From Bacillus sp. 1780r2a1 (lineage in GTDB: Bacteria > Bacillota > Bacilli > Bacillales > Bacillaceae_H), in the NCBI GenBank assembly GCA_024134725.1, contig CP099863.1, positions 739,501-803,500 of the forward strand: a DNA stretch of 64,000 nt, read 5' to 3'. A model generated the notes under the pieces. That model had not been told where the DNA came from, searched no databases, and was given only the letters and a program-made list of their open reading frames with translations. This document shows positions 31,928-41,069 of this stretch, in pieces; positions within the stretch are counted from its first letter, which is position 1, and every line of letters starts with the position of its first letter. The translations under genes and the position numbers were made by a program.

Positions 31928-33137
31928 CTTGTTCTTCACTCGCTCGTTGCTTTACTTCATTGCCGTCTTGTATCTGGTCTTTTCCATCAGTAACAACGAT
32001 ATCATTGGCTTTTAAACCATCGACAACTTGGTACTGATCATCATTTGTAAACCCTAATGTGATAGGTGTTTTAACCGCTTTTTTTCCATTAACAATGTAT
32101 ACATACGCTTGTTCTTCATCGTAGGAAATAGCGCTGGATGGAATGACTAATGCATCTGATAAAGAATCAATCGTTACTTCACCGGTTGCTTTCATACCAC
32201 CTTTTACTTGGTTCTTTGCATTTTCAATAGGTGCTTTTACTGTAAAAAGTCCAGTTTCAGGATCAGCGGTAGGAGACACAGTTGAAATCGTACTAGTAAA
32301 TTCTTGGGTTACTCCGTCAAATGTAAGTTTAATTGGGTTTCCAGCTTTTAATTGTGATACTTGATAGCTGTTAACTTGAAAGGTAGCATCCACGTTTGAT
32401 TGATCGATGACCGTCATCAGTGGAGTATTAGGAGCCGCAATTCCATTTTCAACAGCACTGACATCCGCAATTGTTCCGCTTATTGGAGCGGTTAATCGAG
32501 TAGATGCAACAATCTGTTCAGCCTGGGCAACTGCTTGATTTGCTTGCTGTTTTTGTTGCTTTAACTGCGGAAGCATATCAGGAGTTAATGAAATTTGTGA
32601 CAGCGACTTTTGAGCTAACTTTGCTTGCTTTAATGAAACTTCAAGTCCACTTTGTACTAAATCAGAAGAGGATACATCTCCGCTTTGCGCTTCTTCTAAT
32701 AAAGATTCTGATTTGTTCATTGAGGCCTCAAGCTCTTTTTGAGCCTGTTGAAGTTCCTGTGATTGGTCAGGGATAGCCTTGGCTTCCGCTTCTTTAACTG
32801 CTTTATCAATATCAGCAGCTGCTTGTCTAGCTTCATTAAGTTGTTTAGTTGCTTCTGAAGCATCTAAAGACACGAGCAGATCACCTTTTTGGACAGTATC
32901 ACCTACTTTAACATGAACTTTTTCTACGTTTAAGGGATTTGCTGTTAGAATAGGGACTTGTTTTGAAGGCATCGCTATTCCCGATAGTTCAGTGGTGTTG
33001 ACTAAGTCACTTTTTGAAACTTTTGCTGTTTCTACTACCGGTACGTTATCTTTCGTATCTTCAGTAGTAATTTCTTGCGGAGCACAAGCTGCTAATAATA
33101 AAACAGTTGCCACAGCGCTAAGCTGCAAGATTTTCAT
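31914..33137 (-). CDS. RND efflux adaptor (membrane fusion protein), lipoprotein
   Basis: 407 aa. Signal peptide and lipobox LAAC (Cys18), so membrane-anchored on the outside. Biotinyl-lipoyl-like half-motifs (VHVKVGDTVQKGDLLVSLD near residue 75 and RLTAPISGTIADV near 205) flank a coiled-coil hairpin (about 90-200), the HlyD/AcrA arrangement. It partners with the downstream RND pump; the reading frames overlap by 14 bp. A Gram-positive cell lacks an outer-membrane channel, so this adaptor probably helps substrate capture or export across the wall. Confidence 0.9.
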   Translation of the reverse strand: MKILQLSAVATVLLLAACAPQEITTEDTKDNVPVVETAKVSKSDLVNTTELSGIAMPSKQVPILTANPLNVEKVHVKVGDTVQKGDLLVSLDASEATKQLNEARQAAADIDKAVKEAEAKAIPDQSQELQQAQKELEASMNKSESLLEEAQSGDVSSSDLVQSGLEVSLKQAKLAQKSLSQISLTPDMLPQLKQQKQQANQAVAQAEQIVASTRLTAPISGTIADVSAVENGIAAPNTPLMTVIDQSNVDATFQVNSYQVSQLKAGNPIKLTFDGVTQEFTSTISTVSPTADPETGLFTVKAPIENAKNQVKGGMKATGEVTIDSLSDALVIPSSAISYDEEQAYVYIVNGKKAVKTPITLGFTNDDQYQVVDGLKANDIVVTDGKDQIQDGNEVKQRASEEQDENS

Positions 33138-33697
33138 GTGTAAATCACCTCGTTGGCCTAAATTTCGTCATAATAAACTACACGTCTCGGTTTGCATGTT
33201 ATTTCTTATAAAATTATGATTCTTTTTGACAAAAGTCATGCAAAGATTGACGAATACCTATCTTTTAATATACACATATCCTTCTATTATTTCGCGTCAT
33301 AAGGTGCTTATGTAACAAAAAATCCAAATCTATGATCTACATTGCGAAAGGAAACAAATAAAAGTTTGACAAAAAAGTGAACAAATAAAAAATTTGAAAC
33401 TTAATTCGAGGTTTGAACGTATTAGTAATGTGGTAAATAATTAATGACAGATTTTAAAAATGGTTTTGCACAATAAAATAAGGATACCATTTCAATAAAA
33501 ATTGTAGTATAATGCAAAATAGATATTATCTTATTTAAAGTAATTATAAAATAATATCGATTTTCATTATCAGTCATTAACTATTTACAATCGTTAATTT
33601 TTTATAAAACAGCACGATGTTAGTATAAAGCAAAACAACTTAAAGCTAAGGTTTTTGCCCATTATGACCGATTATGATAGAAGGAGTGAAGGATTAA
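33138..33697. other. 560-bp divergent intergenic region between the efflux operon and spx
   Basis: Very AT-rich, with no supported ORF. It should hold the promoters of both the adaptor gene and spx. A TATAAT box occurs at 33508-33513 on the plus strand. ATTAT-AAA-ATAAT (33544-33556) and ATTATCA (33566-33572) are inverted or Fur/PerR-like half-sites. No promoter could be assigned with certainty. Confidence 0.5.
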
Positions 33698-34096
33698 ATG
33701 GTTACATTATATACATCACCAAGTTGTACGTCTTGTCGAAAAGCGAAAGCATGGTTAGAAGAAAATGAAATTGCATATGTAGAACGAAATATCTTTTCAG
33801 AGCCTTTATCAATTGATGAAATTAAACAAATCTTACGAATGACTGAAGATGGAACGGATGAAATTATTTCAACGCGTTCTAAAACATTCCAAAAGTTAGA
33901 TGTTCAAGTAGACGCAATGCCTCTTCAAGATTTATATGAGTTAATTCAACAAAACCCAGGTTTATTACGTCGCCCAATCATCATTGATGAAAAGCGTCTT
34001 CAAGTTGGATATAACGAAGATGAAATTCGCCGTTTCTTACCTCGTAAAGTTCGTACATTCCAACTTCGTGAAGCTCAACGCCTTGTTAATGGTTAA
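33698..34096 (+). CDS. spx: Global redox regulator Spx
   Basis: 132 aa ArsC-fold protein nearly identical in pattern to B. subtilis SpxA. It binds the RNA polymerase alpha-CTD and activates thiol-stress genes. The redox switch CTSC is at residues 10-13, and the RNAP-contact Gly is in [19 protein letters not shown]. The RBS GAAGGAG is 9 nt before the ATG. Spx is degraded by ClpXP with adaptor SpxH (YjbH), encoded at 41174-42058. The yjbC-spx operon of B. subtilis is split here by the efflux genes, so the yjbC-borne promoter is missing. Confidence 0.97.
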   Translation: MVTLYTSPSCTSCRKAKAWLEENEIAYVERNIFSEPLSIDEIKQILRMTEDGTDEIISTRSKTFQKLDVQVDAMPLQDLYELIQQNPGLLRRPIIIDEKRLQVGYNEDEIRRFLPRKVRTFQLREAQRLVNG

Positions 34097-34115
34097 GTAG
34101 AACGTTAGATATAAT

Positions 34116-34150
34116 ATAAAAGCCTTCATGTTATACATGAAGGCTTTCTT
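34116..34150. terminator. Terminator after spx
   Basis: AAAGCCTTCATG-TTATA-CATGAAGGCTTT, a 12-bp perfect stem followed by CTTG and preceded by an A-rich run. It likely also ends the convergent TerC gene. Confidence 0.85.
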
Positions 34151-34165
34151 GTTCCTATATTATGC

Positions 34166-34828
34166 TTATTGTGAGCGGAATTTATTAATTAATAGTCCGC
34201 TCGCTAAGACTAAGATGACAGTGATCGCTGGAATTGATGTATCAAGCGTATAATTATTGGCAAAGAAATCGTGTAGGTTCTTTTCATGTCGAATCATATT
34301 TCCGGCTGTGTAAGCTAGAATACCCGCTCCACCATAAATAAGTAGAGGAAAACGTTCCATTAAGTATAGGATAAGCTTACTTCCCCATACAATAATAGGA
34401 ACAGAAACGAAAAGGCCAATAATAACGAGTAAAATGTTTCCATGAGCTGCACCAGCTACGGCGATGACGTTATCTAAGCCCATGACAAGGTCAGCAAATA
34501 CAATGGTACGAACAGCTGCGCCTAATGTAGCACTTGCTTTGATAGTGGAGGAGTCGTCTTCATTCGAAATGAGCAGCTTAAATGCAATGACTACTAATAA
34601 AATTCCACCAATTAGTTGTAAATAAGGAATAGTTAATAAATAAACAGCTAAAATAGTAAGTAAAATACGAACTACAACAGCTAGCCCTGTACCAAGAACG
34701 ATTGCTTTGTTGCGCTGTTTCTCTGGGAGGTTTCGGCTAGCAAGGGCAATTACAATTGCATTGTCTCCACCTAGTACGATATCAATACCGATAATGAGTA
34801 GGATGGAGGTGAGTAATTCCAAGTCCAA
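34166..34828 (-). CDS. yjbE: TerC-family integral membrane protein (YjbE)
   Basis: 220 aa with about seven membrane helices. TerC signature residues: GIDIVLGGDNAIVIAL near residue 14 and DLVMGLDNVIAVAGA near residue 110, the acidic DN motifs thought to bind metal ions. Other Bacillus TerC proteins export manganese to secreted enzymes. Start is a TTG with a GGGGGGC ribosome site 8 nt upstream. Location beside mecA matches B. subtilis yjbE. Confidence 0.9.
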   Translation of the reverse strand: MDLELLTSILLIIGIDIVLGGDNAIVIALASRNLPEKQRNKAIVLGTGLAVVVRILLTILAVYLLTIPYLQLIGGILLVVIAFKLLISNEDDSSTIKASATLGAAVRTIVFADLVMGLDNVIAVAGAAHGNILLVIIGLFVSVPIIVWGSKLILYLMERFPLLIYGGAGILAYTAGNMIRHEKNLHDFFANNYTLDTSIPAITVILVLASGLLINKFRSQ

Positions 34829-35123
34829 TATACGTCGCCCCCCGATTTATGTAATAGTTTGTACTATTACACAGTATTGAGCCTTCAGTCGTATCACATT
34901 AAAGACGATAGCAAAACCGCAGGCTCGCATGGTTAGCAGAGTGTTTTATTTCCCTTCCATAGGATTTTATCATAGAATAGATATATGAGGTGTACAGAAA
35001 GATTCTATGCTTGTTCACGTGGAGTTAGAATACTTTACAAATTTGTAAAGTCCATGTAGTATTGCTTTAACATAAAGGAAAATAGTCCTTATTACGTTAA
35101 GGTAATGAGAAAGAAAGACCGTA
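34829..35123. other. Structured leader of the TerC gene and mecA upstream region
   Basis: On the minus strand the region ahead of the TTG has a 9-bp hairpin (TGTAATAGT / ACTATTACA, 34850-34871) just 5' of the ribosome site, and a GAGCCT...AGGCTC pairing over about 55 nt. A -10-like TAAAAT lies near 34970. I did not find the conserved core of the yybP-ykoY Mn2+ riboswitch, which precedes other TerC genes. No ORF was seen. Confidence 0.4.
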
Positions 35124-35159
35124 TTGCCTTCACTGATTTTTCCGAAGGGAGAGATGATA

Positions 35160-35843
35160 ATGGAAATCGAACGCATTAATGAAAATACGGTAAAATTCTT
35201 TGTCACATACGTTGATATTGAAGAACGAGGATTTGACCGAAATGAAATTTGGTTTAGCAGAGAACGAAGCGAGGAACTGTTTTGGGAGATGATGGATGAA
35301 ATTCATCAAGAAGAAGAGTTCGTAGCAGAAGGTCCGCTTTGGATTCAGGTACATGCACTTGAAAAAGGCTTAGAAGTTATTGTAACAAGAGCTCAAATTT
35401 CAAAAGATGGTCAAAAGTTCGAAGTACCAGTTGGCGAAAATGATAAAATCGATATCCCTGTAGACGGAAAAGTTGAAGCGCTGTTGGATCAGCATCAAGC
35501 GAACCAAAAGAAAAAGAATGAGCTTGAAGAGGATGTCATTGAAGATGAAGGCCTGCATTTTGTAGCTCGTTTCCGTGACTTAGAAGATTTAATCATGTTA
35601 AGCCACCATCTAGAATTAGATGAGCTAATCAACCATATGTATGTGTTTGAAGGCAAATATTATTTATATGTAGAATTTACAGATGATGAAGACTTCGTCA
35701 CTGAGATTGATAATATATTGAGCATCATTTTAGAGTATGGAAACGAGTCTCATTTAACTGTGCACCGTTTAATGGAATATGGAAAGCAGTTAATGAGCGA
35801 TAACGCATTAGAACAATTAAAGGCTCATTTTCCGTTAAGATAA
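35160..35843 (+). CDS. mecA: ClpC adaptor MecA
   Basis: 227 aa. N-terminal domain (1-80) begins MEIERINENTVKFF and binds substrates such as ComK. An acidic, variable linker (about 110-130, ELEEDVIEDEG) leads to the C-terminal ClpC-binding domain. It delivers ComK, ComS and others to ClpCP, controlling competence. The ATG at 35160 was chosen for its GGGAG spacing and the exact family N-terminus. Followed by a terminator, then cls. Confidence 0.96.
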   Translation: MEIERINENTVKFFVTYVDIEERGFDRNEIWFSRERSEELFWEMMDEIHQEEEFVAEGPLWIQVHALEKGLEVIVTRAQISKDGQKFEVPVGENDKIDIPVDGKVEALLDQHQANQKKKNELEEDVIEDEGLHFVARFRDLEDLIMLSHHLELDELINHMYVFEGKYYLYVEFTDDEDFVTEIDNILSIILEYGNESHLTVHRLMEYGKQLMSDNALEQLKAHFPLR

Positions 35844-35847
35844 AAGT

Positions 35848-35880
35848 GGCCGATTTCATGTATGTGAAATCGGTCTTTAT
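35848..35880 (+). terminator. Terminator after mecA
   Basis: GGCCGATTTCA / TGAAATCGGTC stem with a short loop and TTTATT tail. Confidence 0.8.
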
Positions 35881-35923
35881 TATGAACGAACAGCATGTTC
35901 ATTCGTAGGATAGGTGAATAAAA

Positions 35924-37441
35924 TTGAAAAATCGTTTACAGCTACTTGTGTTTATTGCAGGTCTTGTTGTCGTTCTTGTTTTGACAAAAGAATATTTGAG
36001 TGGTCAAATTATTGGGATTTTGAGTTTGCTCATTACAATTAGCGTAATCTTTATTGGATTGGTTATTTCGCTTGAAAACCGTCATCCAACTCAAACGTTA
36101 ACGTGGCTTGTCGTTTTAGGCAGCTTTCCTGTTGTCGGCTTTTTCTTTTATCTACTCTTTGGACGAAACATTCGAAAGCGACGATTGTTTGCAAAAAAAG
36201 CGAAGCTAGATGAGCAGGTTTTATTGAAGATGGAAAGGGATTCTTCAATCTTCGACGAACAAGTTGAACGCTTTGGTGAAAAGCGTAAACAGTTATTAAC
36301 GTTGGCTACTCAGCTAGGGAAAGCTCCGGTTTCATTTGCGTCTGATACACGAGCACTCACGAATGGTGACGAAACATTTGACGAAATACTGGAAGCCTTA
36401 CAGCATGCACGTCACCATATTCATATGGAATATTACATTGTTAGGCATGACGATCTAGGGCAAAAAATTAAGGATATTTTGATTAAAAAAGTACAAGAAG
36501 GCATTTATGTGCGCTTCTTGTACGACGCAGTTGGAAGCTTTAAGCTTTCTAAGCACTACATTCACGAAATGCGAGAAGCAGGCATAGAAATGGTCCCATT
36601 TTTACCTGTGCGCTTGCCGTTGTTAAATAATAAAATTAACTTTCGAAATCACCGTAAAATTGTGGTGATAGACGGAACGATTGGATTTGTCGGAGGATTA
36701 AATATTGGGGATGAATATCTTGGTCAGAGCCGACACTTTGGCTTTTGGCGTGATACGCATCTGCAGGTTCGCGGTGAAGCGGTGCGCTCTTTACAACTAA
36801 TTTTCTTGCAAGACTGGTATTATATGACGGGTCAAACGCTACTAACCCAAACGTATCTGTCACCCGACTTAATTGATGTCGATGAAGAAAGCTGCGGTGG
36901 AGTTCAAATGATTGCTGGAGGTCCTGACCGAGAGTGGGAAGTCATTAAACATTTATTCTTCTCGATGATTACGTCAGCTCGAGAGTCCATTTGGATTGCA
37001 TCACCATATTTTATTCCTGATGAAGATATATTCACAGCATTGAAAGTAGCAGCGCTTAGTGGAGTAGATGTTAGGTTGCTTGTACCAAAAAAACCTGATA
37101 AAAAAATCGTTTTTCACGCTTCACGCTCTTACTTTCCAGAACTACTAGCAGCAGGAGTGAAAGTATATGAGTACGAAAAAGGCTTCATGCACAGTAAAAT
37201 TGTAATTGTGGATAAAGAAATTGCATCGATTGGCACTGCCAACATGGATATGCGAAGCTTTCATTTGAACTTTGAAGTAAATGCCTTTCTTTATAAAACA
37301 GCAAGTACTCAAAAGCTTGTTTATGAGTATATGCAAGACTTGGAGGTGTCTTCGGCACTTCATTTAGATCAATTTCAAAAGCGCCCCATTTTGCAAAGAA
37401 TTTTTGAGTCAACATCTCGTTTACTATCACCTTTACTCTAA
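35924..37441 (+). CDS. cls: Cardiolipin synthase
   Basis: 505 aa phospholipase-D-superfamily enzyme that joins two phosphatidylglycerols into cardiolipin. Two N-terminal membrane helices (about 5-25 and 33-52) precede two HKD catalytic motifs: FRNHRKIVVIDG near residue 241 and MHSKIVIVDKE near residue 422. Start is TTG with TAGGTGA upstream. B. subtilis lacks a cls gene between mecA and coiA, but other Bacillaceae carry it at this place. Confidence 0.95.
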   Translation: MKNRLQLLVFIAGLVVVLVLTKEYLSGQIIGILSLLITISVIFIGLVISLENRHPTQTLTWLVVLGSFPVVGFFFYLLFGRNIRKRRLFAKKAKLDEQVLLKMERDSSIFDEQVERFGEKRKQLLTLATQLGKAPVSFASDTRALTNGDETFDEILEALQHARHHIHMEYYIVRHDDLGQKIKDILIKKVQEGIYVRFLYDAVGSFKLSKHYIHEMREAGIEMVPFLPVRLPLLNNKINFRNHRKIVVIDGTIGFVGGLNIGDEYLGQSRHFGFWRDTHLQVRGEAVRSLQLIFLQDWYYMTGQTLLTQTYLSPDLIDVDEESCGGVQMIAGGPDREWEVIKHLFFSMITSARESIWIASPYFIPDEDIFTALKVAALSGVDVRLLVPKKPDKKIVFHASRSYFPELLAAGVKVYEYEKGFMHSKIVIVDKEIASIGTANMDMRSFHLNFEVNAFLYKTASTQKLVYEYMQDLEVSSALHLDQFQKRPILQRIFESTSRLLSPLL

Positions 37442-37442
37442 G

Positions 37443-37471
37443 AAAGCTACCTAACAAGGTAGCTTTTTTTT
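37443..37471 (+). terminator. Terminator after cls
   Basis: AAAGCTACC-TAACAA-GGTAGCTTT followed by T8. Confidence 0.9.
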
Positions 37472-37541
37472 GAGAAAAGGAGGAATTTACTAAAGGCTAA
37501 CGAATAACAGTAAGAACCCAATAAGGAAGGAGTGTTAATTA

Positions 37542-38729
37542 TTGCTCGTCGCAAAAACAGACCATAATCGTTTAGTTTCATTAGCCAGTGGCTTTACAGA
37601 GGCAGAGCTGCGGCGCTTGCAAAAAACGGGGGATTTTTATTGTCCAGCTTGTAATGAATCCGTTATGCTTCGCGTAGGAATAAAGCGCTGTTCCCATTTT
37701 GCACATCGTAAAAAAGAGTGTACAGTTGATCAGGAAGGAGAGAGCGATTATCACGTAACGGGAAAGCTGCAGTTATTTCGTTGGCTGAAAACTCATACCT
37801 CAGCTCAGTTAGAGCACTATTTGCCTCAACTTCAACAACGTCCCGATTTGTTTGTTGAAGTTGGAAAAACAGCTTATGCACTAGAATTTCAGTGTGCTTC
37901 ATTGTCTACTGAAGCGTTCGTTCAACGGACGAATGGGTATAAATCGCAAGGTTACTATCCTTTTTGGGTAATGGGGGCAAAGCGATTAAAGCGCTTAGGT
38001 GCCTCACTTTTTCGCCTATCTCCTCAAGAATGGCAGTACCTCACTATCAGTGAACAATCGCCAACGCTTTATTATTTTTCACCCTTCACAAATGAGTTAA
38101 TCAAACTTGAGCATATCATTCCGTTTTCCTCCCAAATTGCTTTTGCTGAATTGAAAATTTTCACGCCTAATTCCCATACATTTTCAGAATGGCTTACTTT
38201 GCATACGTCTCCTTCTTATCATGAAGGGTGGATTCAGAAAAAAAGGAATTTCCGCACGACGTACATGCTATATCCAGGCTTACAACATAAGCACTTTTTA
38301 GAAAAGCTCTATACTCTTCAAATTCCACCCACTCATTTTCCTTCTGAAGCTGGTTTTCCAATACCTTCTGCTTTTATGCTTGAAACACCTGCAGTAATAT
38401 GGCAAGCTTGGCTCTTGCTTGATATTATGCACGTAAAAAAAGTGGGAGAAATAGTGAACCTAAAGCAGATATATATGCAGTTTAGTGCTAGGGTTCGCCA
38501 AAAGCTTATTAAAGTACGCTCCGTTCCTTTTATGCATTCTACAATTGAAAAGCCACTGCTAGAGTATGTCGAAGTATTATGCAAGCTAGGTTTACTTTCT
38601 CCTGTTACGCATGATTCTTATCGAATTGAAAGAGGCTATACAGTTCCTTTGCTCAGCTCTGATGCTTTTTTGGAAGATGGGTTATTAATGAAAAAATGGT
38701 TAGACCAAGCAAAAGAAGTGACACGTTAG
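37542..38729 (+). CDS. coiA: Competence protein CoiA
   Basis: 395 aa. N-terminal zinc-ribbon-like part (CPACNESVMLRVGIKRCSHFAHRK, about residues 34-60), then a PD-(D/E)xK nuclease-like domain (PDLFVE, LEFQCASLS, about 105-130). CoiA promotes recombination of transformed DNA in competent cells. It starts with TTG behind AAGGAAGGAG. The ComK-box pattern was not found in the 100 bp upstream. Confidence 0.9.
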   Translation: MLVAKTDHNRLVSLASGFTEAELRRLQKTGDFYCPACNESVMLRVGIKRCSHFAHRKKECTVDQEGESDYHVTGKLQLFRWLKTHTSAQLEHYLPQLQQRPDLFVEVGKTAYALEFQCASLSTEAFVQRTNGYKSQGYYPFWVMGAKRLKRLGASLFRLSPQEWQYLTISEQSPTLYYFSPFTNELIKLEHIIPFSSQIAFAELKIFTPNSHTFSEWLTLHTSPSYHEGWIQKKRNFRTTYMLYPGLQHKHFLEKLYTLQIPPTHFPSEAGFPIPSAFMLETPAVIWQAWLLLDIMHVKKVGEIVNLKQIYMQFSARVRQKLIKVRSVPFMHSTIEKPLLEYVEVLCKLGLLSPVTHDSYRIERGYTVPLLSSDAFLEDGLLMKKWLDQAKEVTR

Positions 38730-38880
38730 TAGAAAATAAGTACGCTTAAATAGAAACTCTGTTTAGGCGTGCTTACAAGCTGACTAATTTTTGAAAAGCC
38801 ACATACAATAAAAAAAGGATTCGTCTTTTGTATAGCGAAGTTAGTAACAGAGTCGAAGTAAAAGATGGAAGGGTGTTAAT

Positions 38881-40701
38881 ATGAGTGAACAATCTACAGT
38901 GAAAAAGTTGCCAAACCGCAGTGAAATTAAGATAGAAGATACATGGAGATTAGAAGATATCTTTGAAACAGATGAAGCGTGGGAGAAGGAATTTCAAGCT
39001 GTTAAAGCGTTAGTTCCAGAGATGGAGCAATATCGCGGAAAGCTTGGAGAATCAGCAGACACGCTTTTTAAAGCATTGCAGCAGCAAGATGAACTAACAA
39101 TGCGCGTCAGTAAGCTTTATACATATGCACATATGAGGTATGACCAAGATACAACCAACTCATTCTATCAAGGATTAAATGATCGAATTAAAACGTTGTA
39201 TACAGAAATCGCGAGTGCATTATCTTATGTCACGCCTGAACTTTTAGCAGTAGATGAGGCAACGCTAAAACAATATCTAGAAGAAAGCAAGGATTTACAG
39301 CTGTATGCACACGCGTTAGATGAAGTAAATCGTGAGCGTCCTCATATCCTTTCTGAGAGTGAAGAAGCTATTTTAGCACAGGCGTCCGAAGCGCTAGGAG
39401 CATCAAGTAATACGTTCGGTATGCTGAATAATGCGGATTTAGAGTTTCCATCTATTAAAGATGAAAACGGGGAAGAAGTGGAGATTACCCATGGTCGTTA
39501 TATACGCTTTTTAGAAAGCAGTGATCGCCGTGTTAGAGAAGATGCGTTTAAAGCCGTCTATGACACGTATGGTAAATTTAAAAATACATTTGCGAGCACT
39601 CTTAGCGGAACAGTTAAAAAAGATAACTTTAGCGCTAAGGTCCGTAACTACGAATCAGCTCGTCATGCAGCTCTAAGCGCAAACAATATTCCAGAAGAGG
39701 TATATGATAATTTAGTTGCCACGGTAAACGAATATCTGCCTCTGTTACAGCGCTATATTGACCTGCGAAAGAAAGTGTTAGGCGTTGATGAGCTTCACAT
39801 GTATGATCTTTATACACCGCTTGTGCAAGACGTCAAAATGGAAATACCATATAGCGAAGCAAAAGATTATTTATTAAAGGGCTTGGCACCACTTGGAGAA
39901 GAGTATATTTCCATTTTAAAAGAAGGATTTGAAAACCGTTGGGTGGATGTGCACGAAAACAAAGGAAAGCGAAGTGGTGCTTATTCTTCTGGAACATATG
40001 GAACAAATCCATATATTTTAATGAACTGGCAGGACAACGTGAACAATCTTTTCACATTAGCTCATGAGTTTGGTCATTCTGTGCACAGTTACTATACGCG
40101 TAAAGAACAGCCTTACCCATACGGCGATTATTCAATCTTTGTCGCTGAAGTAGCATCTACGTGTAACGAAGCGTTATTAAATGATTATTTATTGAAAACA
40201 ATCGACGATGAAAAGAAGAGATTGTACTTATTAAATCATTATTTAGAAGGCTTCCGCGGTACCGTGTTCCGTCAAACGATGTTCGCTGAGTTTGAGCATG
40301 AAATCCACGTTCGAGCTCAAAATGGTGAACCGCTAACACCAGAGTTGTTAACGAAGCTATACTATGATTTAAATAAAAAGTATTTTGGTGATAATTTAGT
40401 CATTGATGAAGAAATTGGCTTAGAGTGGGCGAGAATCCCACACTTCTACTACAATTACTATGTGTATCAATACGCAACAGGCTTCAGCGCAGCTGCAGCG
40501 TTAAGCAAACAAATTCTTGAAGAAGGGGATGCGGCTGTTGAACGTTACCTTGGCTTCTTAAAAGCTGGAAGCTCTGATTACCCAATTGAAGTGCTGAAAC
40601 GCGCAGGAGTTGATATGACAACTGCTGAGCCAATCAAAGAAGCATTAGAAGTATTTAAAGAAAAGCTTGAAGAGATGGAACGTTTGTTAGAGAACAATTA
40701 A
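38881..40701 (+). CDS. pepF: Oligoendopeptidase F
   Basis: 606 aa M3-family zinc peptidase, usual length. The HEFGH zinc motif is at residues 395-399 (LAHEFGHSVH), and the third ligand Glu lies in FVAEVASTCNE about 25 residues later. It cleaves oligopeptides in the cytosol, probably those imported by Opp. RBS GAAGGGTG. A long perfect-stem terminator follows. Confidence 0.96.
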   Translation: MSEQSTVKKLPNRSEIKIEDTWRLEDIFETDEAWEKEFQAVKALVPEMEQYRGKLGESADTLFKALQQQDELTMRVSKLYTYAHMRYDQDTTNSFYQGLNDRIKTLYTEIASALSYVTPELLAVDEATLKQYLEESKDLQLYAHALDEVNRERPHILSESEEAILAQASEALGASSNTFGMLNNADLEFPSIKDENGEEVEITHGRYIRFLESSDRRVREDAFKAVYDTYGKFKNTFASTLSGTVKKDNFSAKVRNYESARHAALSANNIPEEVYDNLVATVNEYLPLLQRYIDLRKKVLGVDELHMYDLYTPLVQDVKMEIPYSEAKDYLLKGLAPLGEEYISILKEGFENRWVDVHENKGKRSGAYSSGTYGTNPYILMNWQDNVNNLFTLAHEFGHSVHSYYTRKEQPYPYGDYSIFVAEVASTCNEALLNDYLLKTIDDEKKRLYLLNHYLEGFRGTVFRQTMFAEFEHEIHVRAQNGEPLTPELLTKLYYDLNKKYFGDNLVIDEEIGLEWARIPHFYYNYYVYQYATGFSAAAALSKQILEEGDAAVERYLGFLKAGSSDYPIEVLKRAGVDMTTAEPIKEALEVFKEKLEEMERLLENN

Positions 40702-40705
40702 ATGA

Positions 40706-40747
40706 AAATAAACAAAGCTTTGCGCATCCGCAAAGCTTTGTTTATTT
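40706..40747. terminator. Bidirectional terminator between pepF and the small membrane ORF
   Basis: A 19-bp perfect stem (AAATAAACAAAGCTTTGCG and its complement) with a 4-nt loop. It includes the stop codon of the convergent small ORF. Confidence 0.9.
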
Positions 40748-40918
40748 AAATCCTCGAAATCGATTAAATGAATTAAGAAGCATAATAGTAATGAACAGAG
40801 AGAGAAGTAAAAGAGGAGCAGCAATTAGAAGCGGTGCAAGCTTCATTAACGACAGTAAATAAAAGATAAAGGAAAAACAGAGAATGGCGATGCTGATGAT
40901 TACTCCGATTAGCTTTAT
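40742..40918 (-). CDS. Small two-helix membrane protein, apparently with an AUA start
   Basis: 58 codons encode IKLIGVIISIAILCFSFIFY...NSFNRFRGFK, with two hydrophobic helices (about residues 3-22 and 27-48) and a basic C-terminus. An in-frame TGA lies three codons before the first codon. No ATG, GTG or TTG occurs until codon 25, inside the second helix. An AGGTGA ribosome site (40930-40925) is 6 nt before the ATA at 40918, the ideal spacing. A SigE-like promoter (ATATT, 14 bp, CATATAGT; 40977-40951) lies upstream. Unfamiliar; a decayed gene is the alternative. Confidence 0.55.
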   Translation of the reverse strand: MKLIGVIISIAILCFSFIFYLLSLMKLAPLLIAAPLLLLSLFITIMLLNSFNRFRGFK

Positions 40919-41016
40919 GGTTGGTCACCTCGCTTGCTTGTCATGCTTGAACTATATGAAGTAAGGTATCAAAATATACTTTTTTTAAAAAAAATCATGA
41001 AAATCTCAAAAAGGGG

Positions 41017-41069
41017 TTGTCAAAACTCGACATAATTTGCTATAGTAATAATCGTGAAGTTTATCACAA
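41017..41069 (+). promoter_or_regulatory. RoxS promoter with Rex-like operator
   Basis: TTGTCA (41017-41022), an 18-bp spacer and TATAGT (41041-41046). TCGTGAAGTTTATCACAA (41052-41069) matches the Rex consensus TTGTGAA-N4-TTCACAA at 12 of 14 fixed positions and covers the start point. Rex is the NADH-sensing repressor. Confidence 0.75.

Noticed and set aside
34829-35123. yybP-ykoY manganese riboswitch before the TerC gene
   Set aside because: The conserved GGGGAGTAGC-like core could not be found on the minus strand.
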